Part shown: positions 33,931-46,139 of the stretch, piece by piece
How the letters are laid out: every line of letters begins with the position of its first letter
Position numbering within the stretch: the first letter of the stretch is position 1
Origin: Asterella californica
Taxonomy: Eukaryota > Streptophyta > Marchantiopsida > Marchantiales > Aytoniaceae
Direction: 5' to 3'
Assembly (NCBI GenBank): GCA_036924285.1
Contig: JAYKYS010000002.1
Coordinates: 7,688,001-7,752,000 of the forward strand
Length of the DNA stretch: 64,000 nucleotides
Position numbers and translations under genes: made by a program
Notes under the pieces: generated by a model
What the model was told of the DNA's origin: nothing
What the model saw: the letters and a program-made list of their open reading frames with translations, nothing else
The model's database searches: none

Positions 33931-36900
33931 ATTAGTGACGTAGGATTTCTCCTTTTGCCCATTTAGTATACAAGATATCGTTCCCACAGAGGATTTGCAC
34001 AAGTAACGCTGCTCTAAGTTCTAAGATCTGTTCAAACACACAAACACGCGGGTTTTGCCTAGAAATCCCGTCTTCTCACAAAACCACACAAAACAACACG
34101 TCTTCCAGATACGCCAAATGGTGCTCTGGACCCAAACAAACAACTACCAGTTACAATATCATACAACTATTCACAGAGAAGCTCGGGAAGACGATCTTCC
34201 TGCTTCCAGGTTGCTTCTTCCGGTCTTCTCGGTACCGTCTTCCCGAAACGATTCTCGTCTTCTGGGGGTTTAGCTCGTCTTCTCACACCTCCAGAAGGCT
34301 GTCCGGCTTCGCAGAAGTCGACTAGTAACAGTCGTTACACCTTACTCTCACACTCACATTCCAACGGGTTGGATAAATCACAGGGTGTATGCCCCCTATA
34401 GCCTTCCCAGGCTTCGGCCTACGGAAGTTGTCTTCCTGCAGCGCTACAACGACATTCACCTTCACGGAAGCTCAATAGAAGTATCGGAAGCTCACTAGAA
34501 GAAGATAAGAAGATGGTGAAGATGAGGGAAGATGGGAAGAAGAAGAAATCCAAACAAGAGAAAACAGGATGAAAAGAGTAAATTAAGGTTCCGACAGGCT
34601 TCTAGTCCGGATCCTGACTAACAAGCCATCCCTGCTTGTAATAGTTTGGGGAGGAAGACAACAAACGTGAGTACCGTTGCACCGTCTTCTACTCGAGGAT
34701 GTCGTCTTCTGTTGCGGGAAGAAGTCTTCTTTCTTCTTCACTTCGCTGCTCTGACTGCTCTGTCTTCTGGGATCCCTTACCCATAAGACCGTTCGTACGT
34801 AGATCCCAAGTGCTCTACTGAACGAGTCAAGCTACACTTCCACAACTACTGACAGTCATCGTCACTCAAGAAGAACACTTCCCATGCACAATTGGGAGCG
34901 AATTCAATGAACCCACCATCCAGAAGACATGGACAAAGCTTCTGCACTCAAATCCACAATCTATTCCCCGAGAAGAAGTCACAATGGCATTGGGAAGCTC
35001 ACTCCCGCTACTTCCTGCGTCTACTCCTCGACACACCAGCCCAGCCAACAGGACTGCACGAGGATGCCGTTCCCTGTTCCTAGGCTGTCCACTACCTCTA
35101 TCTACATCTTCGAACCACTGTTGGTGCGAGTATGCAGACCCCTCCTGTATATTCCAAGACTATGTTTCCAACAACGGGTGTAGTGCGCTAAGACTGTCTC
35201 TGCTCTAATGTGTCTCGTATGCCTGCCTGTAGAATCGGTGTGTATATTCAGTTACTGCCGAATTCTACAGAAATGGCAGAGCTCTCAGAGAGCTTTTCTC
35301 CTACCCTGCTATCCTACTTAACCATCTGCCTCGAGAGTCAGGGGAGGCGACCACCAGGGAGAGAGAGAGAGGCGCTGACAAGAGGTTGTCACCTCACATG
35401 CATGCGGTCCCTCTTCCCAATTAGCCCTCCACTGTGTTACTCCTACGCTACCTATGCTGCCACATGGGGTCCTAACTATTTTTACATGGAAAACTGCCAC
35501 CCTTAAGATAGCATGTCCAATCCTACTAAATCTGGAAGTGTCAATTGAGTTTGCTAACTACTCTGATTGCTCGGTGCTAATCTCTACATGATCTGCTCCT
35601 ACCGGAGCTACTACCTCGACTTCTGATGGGCTGGGAAGCCCTGCACTTACCTCGAGTACCACTGAGGTAGCTTCCCTCTCCTCGCTCTTCGCTGGCCCTG
35701 CTATTTCTGCGGCTGCGTCTTCCTCGGCTTCGACTTCGGAAGACGGAATGGTCTTCTGGGAAGACGAGTCGAATGGTGCGTCTTCGGTCTTCTGAGGCAC
35801 AGATGCAGTACTAGGGACCATGGCGATCTCATAGGGGTCCGGGGAAGTCGCTTCCTCCACGCGGAATACCTGGGAAGACGGCTCGTCTTCCTGTCTTCCA
35901 GAAGACATCATGTCTTCCGGGGCGTCTTCTGGAGTCTTCTCGTCTTCCAACGCTGTCACCACCAAGTGTACAGCGAGATCGAACTCCTCCTTCTCCATTC
36001 CGGATCCAGTCGAGGGTGCTGGGGCTTGAGAAGATGCGGTTGCAGGTGTCGGAAGTGAGGGAAGACCATAAAGTGTCTTCACTCCTTCTATCTGTCTATC
36101 CAGGTACCTGAACATGCTATCTCTGCATTCCACCAACCTCGTCTTGGATCCGCTGTCCCATTCCCTAGCTAAGGTAAGTAACTTCTTACCCGCGTTGAAG
36201 TTGAACTTCTTCCGAAGCGCTTCTACCGACTGAGCTAGCATCTTCTGCGCACGAGCCTCCGCTGCTTCCCTCTGCGTCTTCTCTGTTGCAGCTCGCGCTT
36301 CTGCGGCTTCTCGCTGCATCTTCCAAGTGGTCTGCTCTTCTGCGAGGGCAGTGATCTTCTCCCGTACTCGGAGAACTTCCTGATCACGCTGCTGTACTCG
36401 CGTCTGCAACTCCTGGTTGCTCTTCCGAAGTTGCATCGACTCCTTGGCAGAAGCGGCTGCTTCCGTCTTGTACCTGGCTGCAAGCTTCTCCGTAGTGCGG
36501 AGACTAGCTTCTAGAGACTCCGTCTTCTGCTGGCTGTCTTCCTGTCGCAGCAAGGTGCGCAGGCCGAATCCAGGCTGTAGAGGCTTCTCCTGTGCCCTCG
36601 CTCTCCTTTCCAGCAACTCCATAGCGGGCTGGATCTCCTTCTGGAAGTAGGCACTGAACTCCTCCAGTCGTCTTCCTGCAGAAGACAAGTTCATCCCCAC
36701 CACTCGCTCGATGGTGTCGACTTCGTCTTCCAGAGGCAAGGGAGCCTCTTCCACCACTACGGCCTTCATCTTCTGCGCACGAGAAGAAGCTACTCTTCTC
36801 ATCTTCCGGGGTGGAAGACTCCTCGTGGCAGGAGCGGCTCTCCTCTTTGCGCTTCCTCGCATCGCAGTAGGAGTGCCCATCCATCCTTCGTCTTCTGGAG

Positions 36901-39899
36901 TCTTCGGAAGACTCCCAGGTGTTACAGAAGTTGTCTTCTGCTCCGATCGGGAACTCAGCAAGTCTTCCTCCGAGTCCGACTCCGATCCTGAATGGATGAG
37001 AGAGATGGGTGTCCTCGGTACACTTTTGTGACCCATCTTCCTCACTGGCGTGGCGTCTTCCGACCCACTAGACTCGTCTTTCCTCACCAGAAGCGTCTTC
37101 TGGTGAGAGCCGGGTCTCAGCTGTGGCATCAGAGTGGGAGGGGGCGATGCTGCAGCCTCTCGGTCATCGTCTTCCGAGGTCTCCTCCTTCACCTCCTGTC
37201 GCTCCGTTGGCCCATATACTGCCAGCTGATCTTCCCTAAATCCCCCATGGCTACATACAAGTAGCAGAAGAAGGGCGTCAGATGTCCTCCCGCCGGGGTA
37301 CCCAAGTATGCTAGCTCCGTCTGTACATAGTTGTGGATGTACGCGCCCCAGTAGATTGGCACTCTGTCATCCCACACTGATTCCAGGAACTCCACGTCCT
37401 GATCTCCTAAGTACCTCGTCTTCTGCGCTTTTCCCTTGGGGAAAAGATGCAGAAACAACTTCGCCAGAAGTCACTTCTTCGGCTCCCGGTAAGACTCTAT
37501 CTTCCAACCGTTCCTCCCCTGCCTGTCTTCCACGAAAAGGCAGGTGGTACTCCCAGGCACATGCCATGAACTCACAATCCTAGGCAAGATCTTCTTCTCG
37601 TACCAATATCCTCGGTTCTCGGTCTCAGGCCTGTGAAACGCCTTACGCCATCAGTCTTCAGTCCAGGAAGACGGTCTTCCCCGAGCTACTCCTGCCTTCG
37701 CAGGTACACGGTTACGCGGTGGTAACGCTGCCCATACCTCCTCCAGAAGCCCTTGATCTGTGAGGTTCCAGTCCCACAGGAAGAAGTCGAGACGCAACTC
37801 CTTGAGGAAGGGAGTGGCCTCGGCCAATTCTGTCGCTGGTAACACCAAGCCTCGCGGATGCATCGACATACCTGGAAGATCTGCTGCACTAAACCACAAG
37901 CACCTACTATGAGCTGAAGGCTCAGTTCTTCCCGAGTGCCCACAGTCTAGCTTCTACTTCTCAGAAGACGAAACTAGTCTTCCAGAAGACAGCTACTCCG
38001 TCTTCCGGGATTCTAACAGTGCTTCCTAAATAGCTCTCGTCTTCCGAGCTATATCTAAACAATCCTATCTAAGCAAGACCTCGCATGGATTACCAAGAAG
38101 ACAACCCACCTTGCATTACATCCTACTTCCTATCAGAAGATACAAGATATGCGAGAAGTAGAGTATGAGAAAGGTTCAGAAGATGGTTGCGGGCTCCTGC
38201 GGTGACAGTGACCTCTGGGAAGACACTTGGGACAGCTTCCGATTCAATGTCGTTCTCGGAAGACCTCCCGAAGTCAGACTTCCCTTCACTGGTCTCACAT
38301 GTCTTCTTCTTCCTACGCGCAATCTATCCTCACAACAGACTCAAGACATGTGCACTCTGTTCTTCTGACTTCTCACCTCTCATACGCACTCAGAAGAAGT
38401 TTGCTGCATGATGGGAAGACATGACCCTCGACCATTCTCTCCGGATTCTGCCAGCAATACTTCTCACAACTCTCTTCTAAGTTCGGGAAGAAGAAGGAAC
38501 GGCTGCTATGGGTCGGACAGAAGAGACCCGAAATGGACCCTCACGTCTTCTCGCTCATTTTGCCAGCCTTTCAGTCTTCTAGTCTCTCTAGGAAGATGTG
38601 GAGTTGAGAAGCTTGGAAGACCGGGAGGCACAGGCCTAGTTCCCGAGTTCCAACTTCTCGAAATAACACAACAACTCACCACACCACTCAGGCTTCGTAC
38701 CAAGTCTCTCTAAACACAAAAGCAAAGCAAATCCACTCTTGATACGAATTGTGTTCAGTCGACTTCCGAAGACAGTCTTCCGAAGATGTCTTCCGAAGAC
38801 AATCAAGTTCAAGAAGCGTCTTCCGAAGATGTTCCCATCTTCCGAATCGTCTTCTATTCCAAGTTTCGGGGGTAGAGAGGTAGTAGGGTAGAGAAATTGA
38901 TAGTTGGGTTCGCCAATTTGAAGACTAGGGGTAGGGAAGCTCGAATTGAGCTCGGGAAGAAGCAAGGAGATATCTTGACAGAAATTGGGCAGCGCTTCCG
39001 CGCCCAATGTCTCAATAGGAAAGATGGGGGGTGGGGTAATCGATCAGGCTGCTTGCACACAATCAAGGAAGCGCGGGGAGTACCAGACAATGGCGAGAAG
39101 AAGTGGGAAGGGGAAAGAACAGAGAAAAGAACCTCTACAGTCTTCTTCGGCTCCCGAGTTGCCTTCGACCTCCGCGCGCTTCTGGCTCTTGTACTAGCTT
39201 CCAATGCGACTCCTCTCGAATGCGCCTGCTGTCAATTTCGGTCCACACCTCAATTCTACTTTCGCTTCTACTCGCCACTCTCCACTGTCAACTTCTCGGA
39301 AGCTCCATAGAAATGCCTTCGCTCTCTCTGCTGTTTGTGCTCCCGCAATCCGATTTCACCCTTCGCCTAGCTGCCAACGTACTCTCTACTACCTCGATGT
39401 CTTACTCGATTCCTCTCTCAATGCTAGCTCGAAGTTCACTCTCTCAATCGATCTTCTTCAAGCGCACTGTGCTGCGAGAAGTTGGAAGGTGGCTAATGTG
39501 CTTCCTCACGCATCTTCCCCGCAGATTAGGGGTTCTCGTCCTTGGTGTCTTCCTGACCTACCTACCTATTTGGTGCGCTCCAGTCGGTACACCTACTGTC
39601 TTACCCGAAAACTCGTGGTTGATCCTTCGCGGTCGCTGTCTTCTGGAAGATAGGTGTCTTCCGCCGTCTTCCCATCTTCCGCCGTCTTCTCGTCTTCTGA
39701 AGATGCAACTGAGAAGACGATCTTCCGAAGACGGTCGTCTTCTGAAGAAGTCAACTTCTTATTACAAACAGCTCTTAAGATCATCTTCCTACTAAGGAAG
39801 CCGTAACCTTAAGTAACAACGCTTCTTCAGTTATACAAACAAGTCGTTATCCTTAAAAATTTCAAAAATTCGTGCATCTTGTAATTTGTGGGCACCACA
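33931..39899 (-). repeat. 5' LTR of outer element (~5969 bp)
   Basis: Full-length match to 12473-18446. The outer end ACCACA is followed by GGAAG. The inner end reads CACTAATA in element sense where the other LTR and two further copies (40985, 43752) read CACTACA, so the inner terminus has small changes and is placed to within a few bases. Confidence 0.9.
35558..37869 (-). pseudogene. LTR-encoded coiled-coil protein, 5' LTR copy
   Basis: Same protein as 14120-16433. Here the C-terminal two thirds are intact: 544 codons from 37192 to 35558, with the acidic Ser-rich region, NLS-like patch (about residues 117-134 of this stretch), coiled coil (about 185-332) and acidic tail in one frame. The N-terminal part is broken by a one-base deletion near 37245 (CCCTAAATCC versus CCCTAAAATCC in the other LTR), a CGA-to-TGA stop near 37470 and a further stop near 37650. 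The lesions differ from those of the 3' LTR copy, so the two frames decayed independently after insertion. Confidence 0.75.
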
Positions 39900-40985
39900 G
39901 GAAGTAGAGGGAGTGAGCTTCCCAATGCCATTGTGACTTCTTCTCGGGGAATAGATTGTGGATTTGAGTGCAGAAGCTTTGTCCATGTCTTCTGGATGGT
40001 GGGTTCATTGAATTCGCTCCCAATTGTGCATGAGAAGTGTTCTTCTTGAGTGGCGGTGACTGTCAGCAGTTGTGGAAGTGTAGCTTGACTCGTTCAGTAG
40101 AGCACTTGGGATCTACGTACGAACGGTCTTCTGGGTAAGGGATCCCAGAAGACAGAGCAGTCAGAACAGCGAAGTGAAGAAGAAAGAAGCATTCTTCCCG
40201 CAACAGAAGACGACATCCTCGAGTAGAAGACGGTGCAACAGTACTCACGTTTGTTGTCTTCCTCCCCAAACTATTACAAGCAGGGATGGCTTGTTAGTCA
40301 GGATCCGGACTAGAAGCCTGTCGGAATCTTAATTTACTCTTTTTATCTTGTTTTCTCTTGTTTGGCTTTTCTCATCTTCCTCATCTTCTCCCATCTTCCC
40401 CATCTTCTTACCTTCTTCTAGTGAGTTTCCGATACTTCTATTGAGCTTCCGTGAAGGTGAATGTCGTTGTAGTGCTGCAGGAAGACAACTTCCGTAGGCA
40501 GAAGCCTGGGAAGGCTACAGGGGGCATACACCCTGTGATTGATCTAACTCGTTGAAATGTAAGTGTGAGAATAAGGTGTAACGACCGTTGTTAGTCGACT
40601 TCTGCGAAGCAGGACAGCCTTCTGGAGGTGTGAGAAGACGAGTTGAACCCCCAGAAGACGAGAATCGCTTCGGGAAGACGGTATCGAGAAGACCGGAAGA
40701 AGCAATCTGAAAGCAAGAAGATCGTCTTCCCGAACTTCTCTGTGAATAGTTGTGTGATATTGTAATTGGTAGTTGTTTGTCTGGGTCCAGAGCACCATTT
40801 GGTGTGTCTGGAAGACGTGTGGTTTTGTGTGGTTTTGTGAGAAGACGGGATTTCTAGACAAAACCCGTGTGTTTGTGTGTTTGAACAGATCTTAGAACTT
40901 AGAGCAACGTTACTTGTGCAAATCCTCTGTGGGAACGATATCTTGTATACTAAATGGGCAAAAGGAGAAATCCTTCGTCACTACA
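39900..40985 (+). mobile_element. Giant LTR copy 'c', right part
   Basis: Continues the LTR interrupted at 12472, beginning with the duplicated GGAAG. It runs to the canonical terminus GTCACTACA at 40985. No coding frame is expected in this part and none is credible. Confidence 0.85.
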
Positions 40986-42339
40986 TCTTCCGAAGACTCC
41001 AGAAGACAAGAGAAGAAGGGATACTCCTACTGCGATGCGAGGAAGCGCAGTGAAGAGACCCGCTCCTGCCATGAGGGATCTTCCACCCCGAAAGATGAGA
41101 AGAGTAGCTTCTTCTCGTGCGCAGAAGATGAAGGTCATTGTGGTGGAAGAGGCTTCTTTGCCTCTGGAAGACGAAGCCGACACCTCAGAGCGAGTGGTGG
41201 AGATGAACTTGTCTTCCGCAGGAAGACGACTGGAGGAGTTCAGCGCCTACTTCCACAAGGAGATCCAGCCAGCTATGGAGTTGCTGGAGAAGAGAGCGAA
41301 GGCTCAGGAGAGGCCCTTGCATCCTGGATTCGGCCTGCGCACCTTGCTGCGACAAGGAGAAGATCAGAAGAAGACGGAGTCGCTGGAAGCTAATCTCCAC
41401 AACACGGAGAAGCTCGCAGCCAGATACAAGGCGGAAGCAGCCGCTTCTGCCAAGGAGCTGGTTCAGCTTCGGAAGAACAACCAGGAGATGCAGGCGCGTG
41501 TACAGCAGTGCGATCAGGAGGTCTTCCGAGTGCGGGAGAAGATCACCGTCCTCGCAGAGGAGAAGATGACATGGGCGAAGCAGCATGAAGCCGCAGAAGC
41601 GCGAGTTGCAGTTGAGAAGACGCAGCGAGAAGCAGCGGAGGCTCGTGCACAAGAGATGCTAGCACAGTCGGTGGAAGCGCTTCGGAAGAAGTTCAACTTC
41701 ACCGCGGGTAGGAAGTTACTTACCTTGGCTAGAGGATGGGACAGCGAGTCCAAGACAATGTTGGTGGAATGCAGGGAGAGCATGTTCAGGTACTTAGATC
41801 GACAGATAGAAGGGGTGAAGACACTTTATGGTCTTCCCTCGCTTCCGACACCTACAACCGCATCTTCCCACGCTCCAGCACCATCGACTGGATCCGGAAT
41901 GGAGAAGGAGGAGTTCGACCTCGCTGTGCACTTGGTAGTGACAGCGTTGGAAGCCGGGAAGACACCGGAAGATGCCCTGGAAGACAAGATGTCTTCTAGA
42001 AGACAGGAAGACGAGCCGTCTTCCCAGGTATTCCGCGTGGAGGAAGCGACTTCCCCGGACCCCTATGAGGTCGCCATGATCCCTAGTCCCGCACCAGTAC
42101 CTCAGAAGATGGAAGAAGCACTGGTCGACTCCGCTTCCCAGAAGACGCTTCTGTCTTCCGAAGCAGAAGCCGAAGCCGAGGAAGACGCAGCAGCAGCGAC
42201 AGCAGGGCCAGCAAAAGACGATGAGGAGGAAGCCACCTTAGTGACACCCAAGGTAACCGCAGGGCTTTCTAGCTTATCAGAAGTCGCGTTAGGAGCTCCG
42301 ATAGGAGCAGATCAGGTAGAGATTGCCACCGAGCAATAA
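40986..42339 (+). pseudogene. LTR ORF copy d: NLS, coiled coil and tail
   Basis: An open frame of about 450 codons covering the C-terminal two thirds of the LTR protein: MRDLPPRKMRRVASSRAQKM, the coiled coil (LEANLHNTEKLAARYKAEAAASAKEL...), the conserved KKFNFTAGRKLLTLARGWDSESKTMLVECRESMFRYLD-type block, and the Glu/Ala tail, stop at 42339. It lacks the N-terminal domain because the fragment starts inside it. That so diverged a copy keeps this part free of stops is notable. Confidence 0.7.
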
Positions 42340-43752
42340 GAATAGATAGTAACCAAATTGACTATTCTAGATTTAGTAGGACCAAAACATGCTATCTTAA
42401 GGGTGGCAGTTTTCAGTGTAAAATTAATTAGGATACCATGTGGCAGCATAGGTAGCGTAGGAGCAACAAGGTGGATGGCTAATTAGGAAGGGGAACCGTT
42501 TGCATGTGGGGTGACAACCTCATGTCAGCGCCTCTCTCTCCCTGGTGGTCGCCTCCCCTGGTTCTCATGGCAGCGACATAAGTAGGATCGAAGAGTAGGA
42601 GATGGAGTTCTGTAGCTACTGCACCCACATATCGATTCGATGGTGCAGGCAGACGAGACACATTAGAGAGGAGACACATGATAGACAGTTCTTCGCACAC
42701 TACACCCGTTGTTGGAAACATACGAATAGTCTGGGAATACACAGGAGGGGTCTGCATGCTCGTACCAGCAGTGGTTTGGAGATGTAGATAGAAGTAGTGG
42801 ACAGTCTAGGAACAGAGAACGGCATCCTCGTGTAGTCCTGTTGACTAGACTGGTGTGTCGAGGAGTAGACGTAGGAAGTAGAGGGAGTGAGCTTCCCAAT
42901 GCCATTGTGACTTCTTCTCGGGGAATGGATTGTGGATTTGAGTGCAGAAGCTTTGTTCACGTCTTCTGGGTGGTGGGTTTTCTTGAATTCGCTCCCAATT
43001 GTGCATGGGAAGTGTTCTTCTTGAGTGGTGGTGAATGTCAACAGTTGTGGAAGTGTAGCTTGACTCGTTCAATAGAGCACTTGGGATCTGCATACGAACG
43101 GTCTTATGGATAAGGGATCCCAGAAGACAGAGTAGTCAGAGCAGCAAAGTGAAGAAGAAAGAAGCCTTCTTCTCGCAACAGAAGACGACATCCTCGTGTA
43201 GACTACGGGAATGGTCTTCCTGCAGCAATGTCGTTGTAGTGCTGCAGGAATACCATTTCCGTAGACAGAAGCCTGGGAAGGCTACAAGGGGCATACACCC
43301 TGTGATTAATCTAAACCGTTGTGATGTGAATGGAAGAGTAAGGTGTAACGACCGTTGCTAGTCGACTTCTGTGGAGCAGGACAATCTTCTGGAGGTGTGA
43401 GAAGACGAGTTGAATCCCCAGAAGACGAGAATCGCTTCGGGAAGACGGTATCGAGAAGACCGGAAGAAGTGACCTGGAAGCAGGAAGATCGTCTTCCCGA
43501 GCTTCTCTTTGAATAGTTGTGTGATATTTTAGTTGGTAGTTGTTTGTTTAGTTCCAGAGCACCATTTGGCGTGTCTAGAAGACGTGTGGTTTCGCGTGGT
43601 TTTGTGAGAAGACGGGATTTCTAGACAAACCCCGTGTGTTTGTGTGTTTAAACAGATCTTAGAACTTAGGGCAGCGTTACTTGCGTAAATCCTCTGTGAG
43701 AACGATATCTTGTATACTAAATGGGCAAAAGGAGTAATCATGCGTCACTACA
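40986..43752 (+). mobile_element. Giant LTR fragment 'd' (+ orientation)
   Basis: Begins inside the LTR ORF at TCTTCCGAAGACTCC, immediately after the end of copy c, and runs to a GTCACTACA terminus at 43752. The 5' ~3.2 kb of LTR is absent. It is more diverged than the two LTRs of the intact element and has deletions in its non-coding part. Confidence 0.8.
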
Positions 43753-46046
43753 TTACTCCTTTTGCTCATTTAGTATACAAGATATCGTTTCCACAGAAGA
43801 TTTACACAAGTAACGCTGCTCTAAGTTCTAAGATCTGTTCAAACACACAAACACACGGGTTTTGTCTAGAAATCTCGTCTTCTCACAAAACCACGCGTCT
43901 TCCAGACTCGCCAAAAGGTGCTATGGACCTAAACAAACAACTACTAACTAAAATATCACACAACTATTCACAGAGAAGCTCGGGAAGACACTTCTTGCTT
44001 CTAGGTCTCTTCTTCCGGTCTTCTCAGTACCATCTTCCCGAAGCAATTCTCGGCTTCTGGAGGTTCAACTCGGCTTCTCACACCTCCAGAAGACTACTCC
44101 TACTTCGCAAAAGTTGACTAGCAACGGCTGTTACACTTTACTCTCTCACTCACATTCCAACGGGTTAGATTAATCAAAGGGTGTATGCCCCTTGTAGACT
44201 TCTCACGCTTCTGTCTACGGAAATGGTCTTCTTGCAGCACTACGACGACATTCACCTTCACGGAAGCTCAATAGAAGTCTCGGAAGCTCACTAGAAGAAG
44301 GTAAGAAGATGGGAGAAGATGGGGAAGAAGGGAAAATCCAAACAAGAGAAAACAAGATGAAAAGGAGAAATTAAGATTCCGACAGTCTTCTAGTCCGGAT
44401 CCTGACTAACAAGCCATCTCTGCTTGTAATAGTTTGGGGAGGAAGACAACAAACGTGTGTACAGTTGCACCGTCTTCTACTTGAGGATGTCGTCTAACTG
44501 CTGTGAGAAGAAGACTTCTTTCTTCTTCTCTTCGCTGCTCCGACTACTCTATCTTCTGGGATCTCTTATCCATAATACCGTCCGTACGTAGATCCAAAGT
44601 GCTCTACTGGACGAGCCAAGCTGCAATTCCACAACTGCTGACAGTCACCGCCACTCAAGAAGAACGCTTCCCATGCACAATCGGGAGTGAATCCAAGAAA
44701 ACCCACCACCTAGAAGATATGGACAAAGCTTCTGCACTCAAATCAGCAATCCATTCCCCGAGAAGAAGTCACATTGGCATTGAGAAGCTCACTCCCTCTA
44801 CTTCCTGCGCCTACTCCTCGACACACCACTCTAGCCAACAAGACTGCACGAGAATGTCGTTCCCTGTTCTTAAACTGTCCACTATCTCTATTTACATCTT
44901 CGAACCACTGTTGGTAACGAGCATGCATACCCCTCCGGTATAATCCTAGTCTATTCGTATGTCTCTAACATCGGGTGTAGTGTGCACTGTGCGTAATGTA
45001 CATCATGTGCCTCAAAATCCTACTCTTCGATCCTACTTATGTATTCTGCCACGAGAAAACAGAGGAGACGACCACCAGGGAGAGAAAAGCTGCCCCTCCA
45101 CATGCAAGCGGTTGCCTCTTCCTGTTCTTGCGCTTCATACTCTGCCACATGGCTGCTTAACTAAATTTACACTGAAAAACTGCCACCCTTAAGATAGCAT
45201 GTTCGGTCCTACTAAGTTTGAAAATGTCAACGTCGGTTGTGGTTACTATCTACTCTGATTGCTCGGAGGCAATCTCTGCTCCTGATCTGCTCCTAACGCG
45301 GCTTCTGATAAGCTAGGAAGCCCTGCGAACACCTCGGGTAACACTGAGGTGGCTTCCTCCTCATCGTTCTTCGTTGGTCCTGCTGTCGTTGCTGCTACTT
45401 CTTCCTCTGCTTCTGCTTCTGCTTCTACTTCGAAAGACGGAAGCGTCTTCTGGGAAGCAGAGTCGACTGGTGCTTCCTCGCTCTTTTGGAGCATTAGTTC
45501 GATACTAGGGACCATGGCGACCTCATAGGGGTCCGGGGAAGTCGCTTCCTCCACGCGGAATACTTGGGAAGACTGTTCTTCTTCTTGTCTTCCGGGGCTT
45601 CTTCCGGAGTCTTCTCGGCTTCCAACGCTATCACTACCAAGTGCACAGCGAGGTCGAACTCCTCCTTCTCCATGTCGGCACCGATCGATGGTACTAGGGC
45701 TTGAGAAGATGTAGTTACGGGTGGTGGAGTCGAGGGAAGTCCATAGAGTGTCTTCACTCCCTCTATCTGCCTATCCAAGTACCGGAACATACTCTCCTTG
45801 CACTCTACCAACATCGTCTTGGACTCATCGTCCCACTCTCTAGCCAAGGTAAGCAACTCCCTACCCGCGGTGAAGTTGAACTTCTTCCGAAGCGCTTCCA
45901 CCGACTGTGCTAGCATCCCCTACGCACGAGCTTCCGCTGCTTCCCACTGCATCTTCTCGGCTGCAACTCGCGCTTCTGTGGCTTCCCGCTGCGTCTTCCA
46001 TCTTGTCTTTTTCTCTGCGAGGGCGATGATCTTCCCTCGTACTCGG
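43753..46046 (-). mobile_element. Giant LTR fragment 'e' (minus), left arm before solo LTR
   Basis: Inverted relative to copy d and head-to-head with it: GGAGTAAT...ATTACTCC flanks the junction. It lacks the first ~12 bases of the LTR end. It is interrupted at 46046 by the solo LTR, and the same copy resumes at 48243. It holds the C-terminal part of the LTR ORF (stop at 45246; frames 45246-45554 and 45494-45916 offset by a frameshift). Confidence 0.8.
45246..46046 (-). pseudogene. LTR ORF copy e (C-terminal part)
   Basis: Recognisable blocks LRKKFNFTAGRELLTLAREWD, MFRYLDRQIEGVKTLYGLPS and the acidic tail. A small deletion near 45590 shifts the frame and the upstream coiled coil is cut by the solo LTR insertion. 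Confidence 0.6.
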
Positions 46047-46139
46047 TGTCGTGTCGTGGACCGGCTCCTACATGAAATTCAAACTTCGATGCTTGTCGCT
46101 CCAAAGACACTCATGAGAAGACAAGCTAGGCCTCATCTT

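Larger units (their letters stand above)
12473..39899 (-). mobile_element. Giant-LTR Tat-like Ty3/gypsy retrotransposon (outer, minus)
   Basis: The ends are TGTAGTGACG... and ...GGGCACCACA, with GGAAG on both sides. The order in element sense (right to left) is 5' LTR 39899-33931, PBS at 33912-33895, gag, protease, reverse transcriptase, RNase H, integrase, purine-rich tract, 3' LTR 18446-12473. Without the 8.8-kb insertion at 23215-31986 it measures about 18.65 kb. The RT (DGYSGYNQVSI, FGLCNAPATFQRL, FLDDFCVFG), absence of a chromodomain and tRNA-Asp-type PBS place it near the plant Tat/Athila branch. The LTRs are nearly identical over long stretches, so insertion is fairly recent. Confidence 0.9.
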
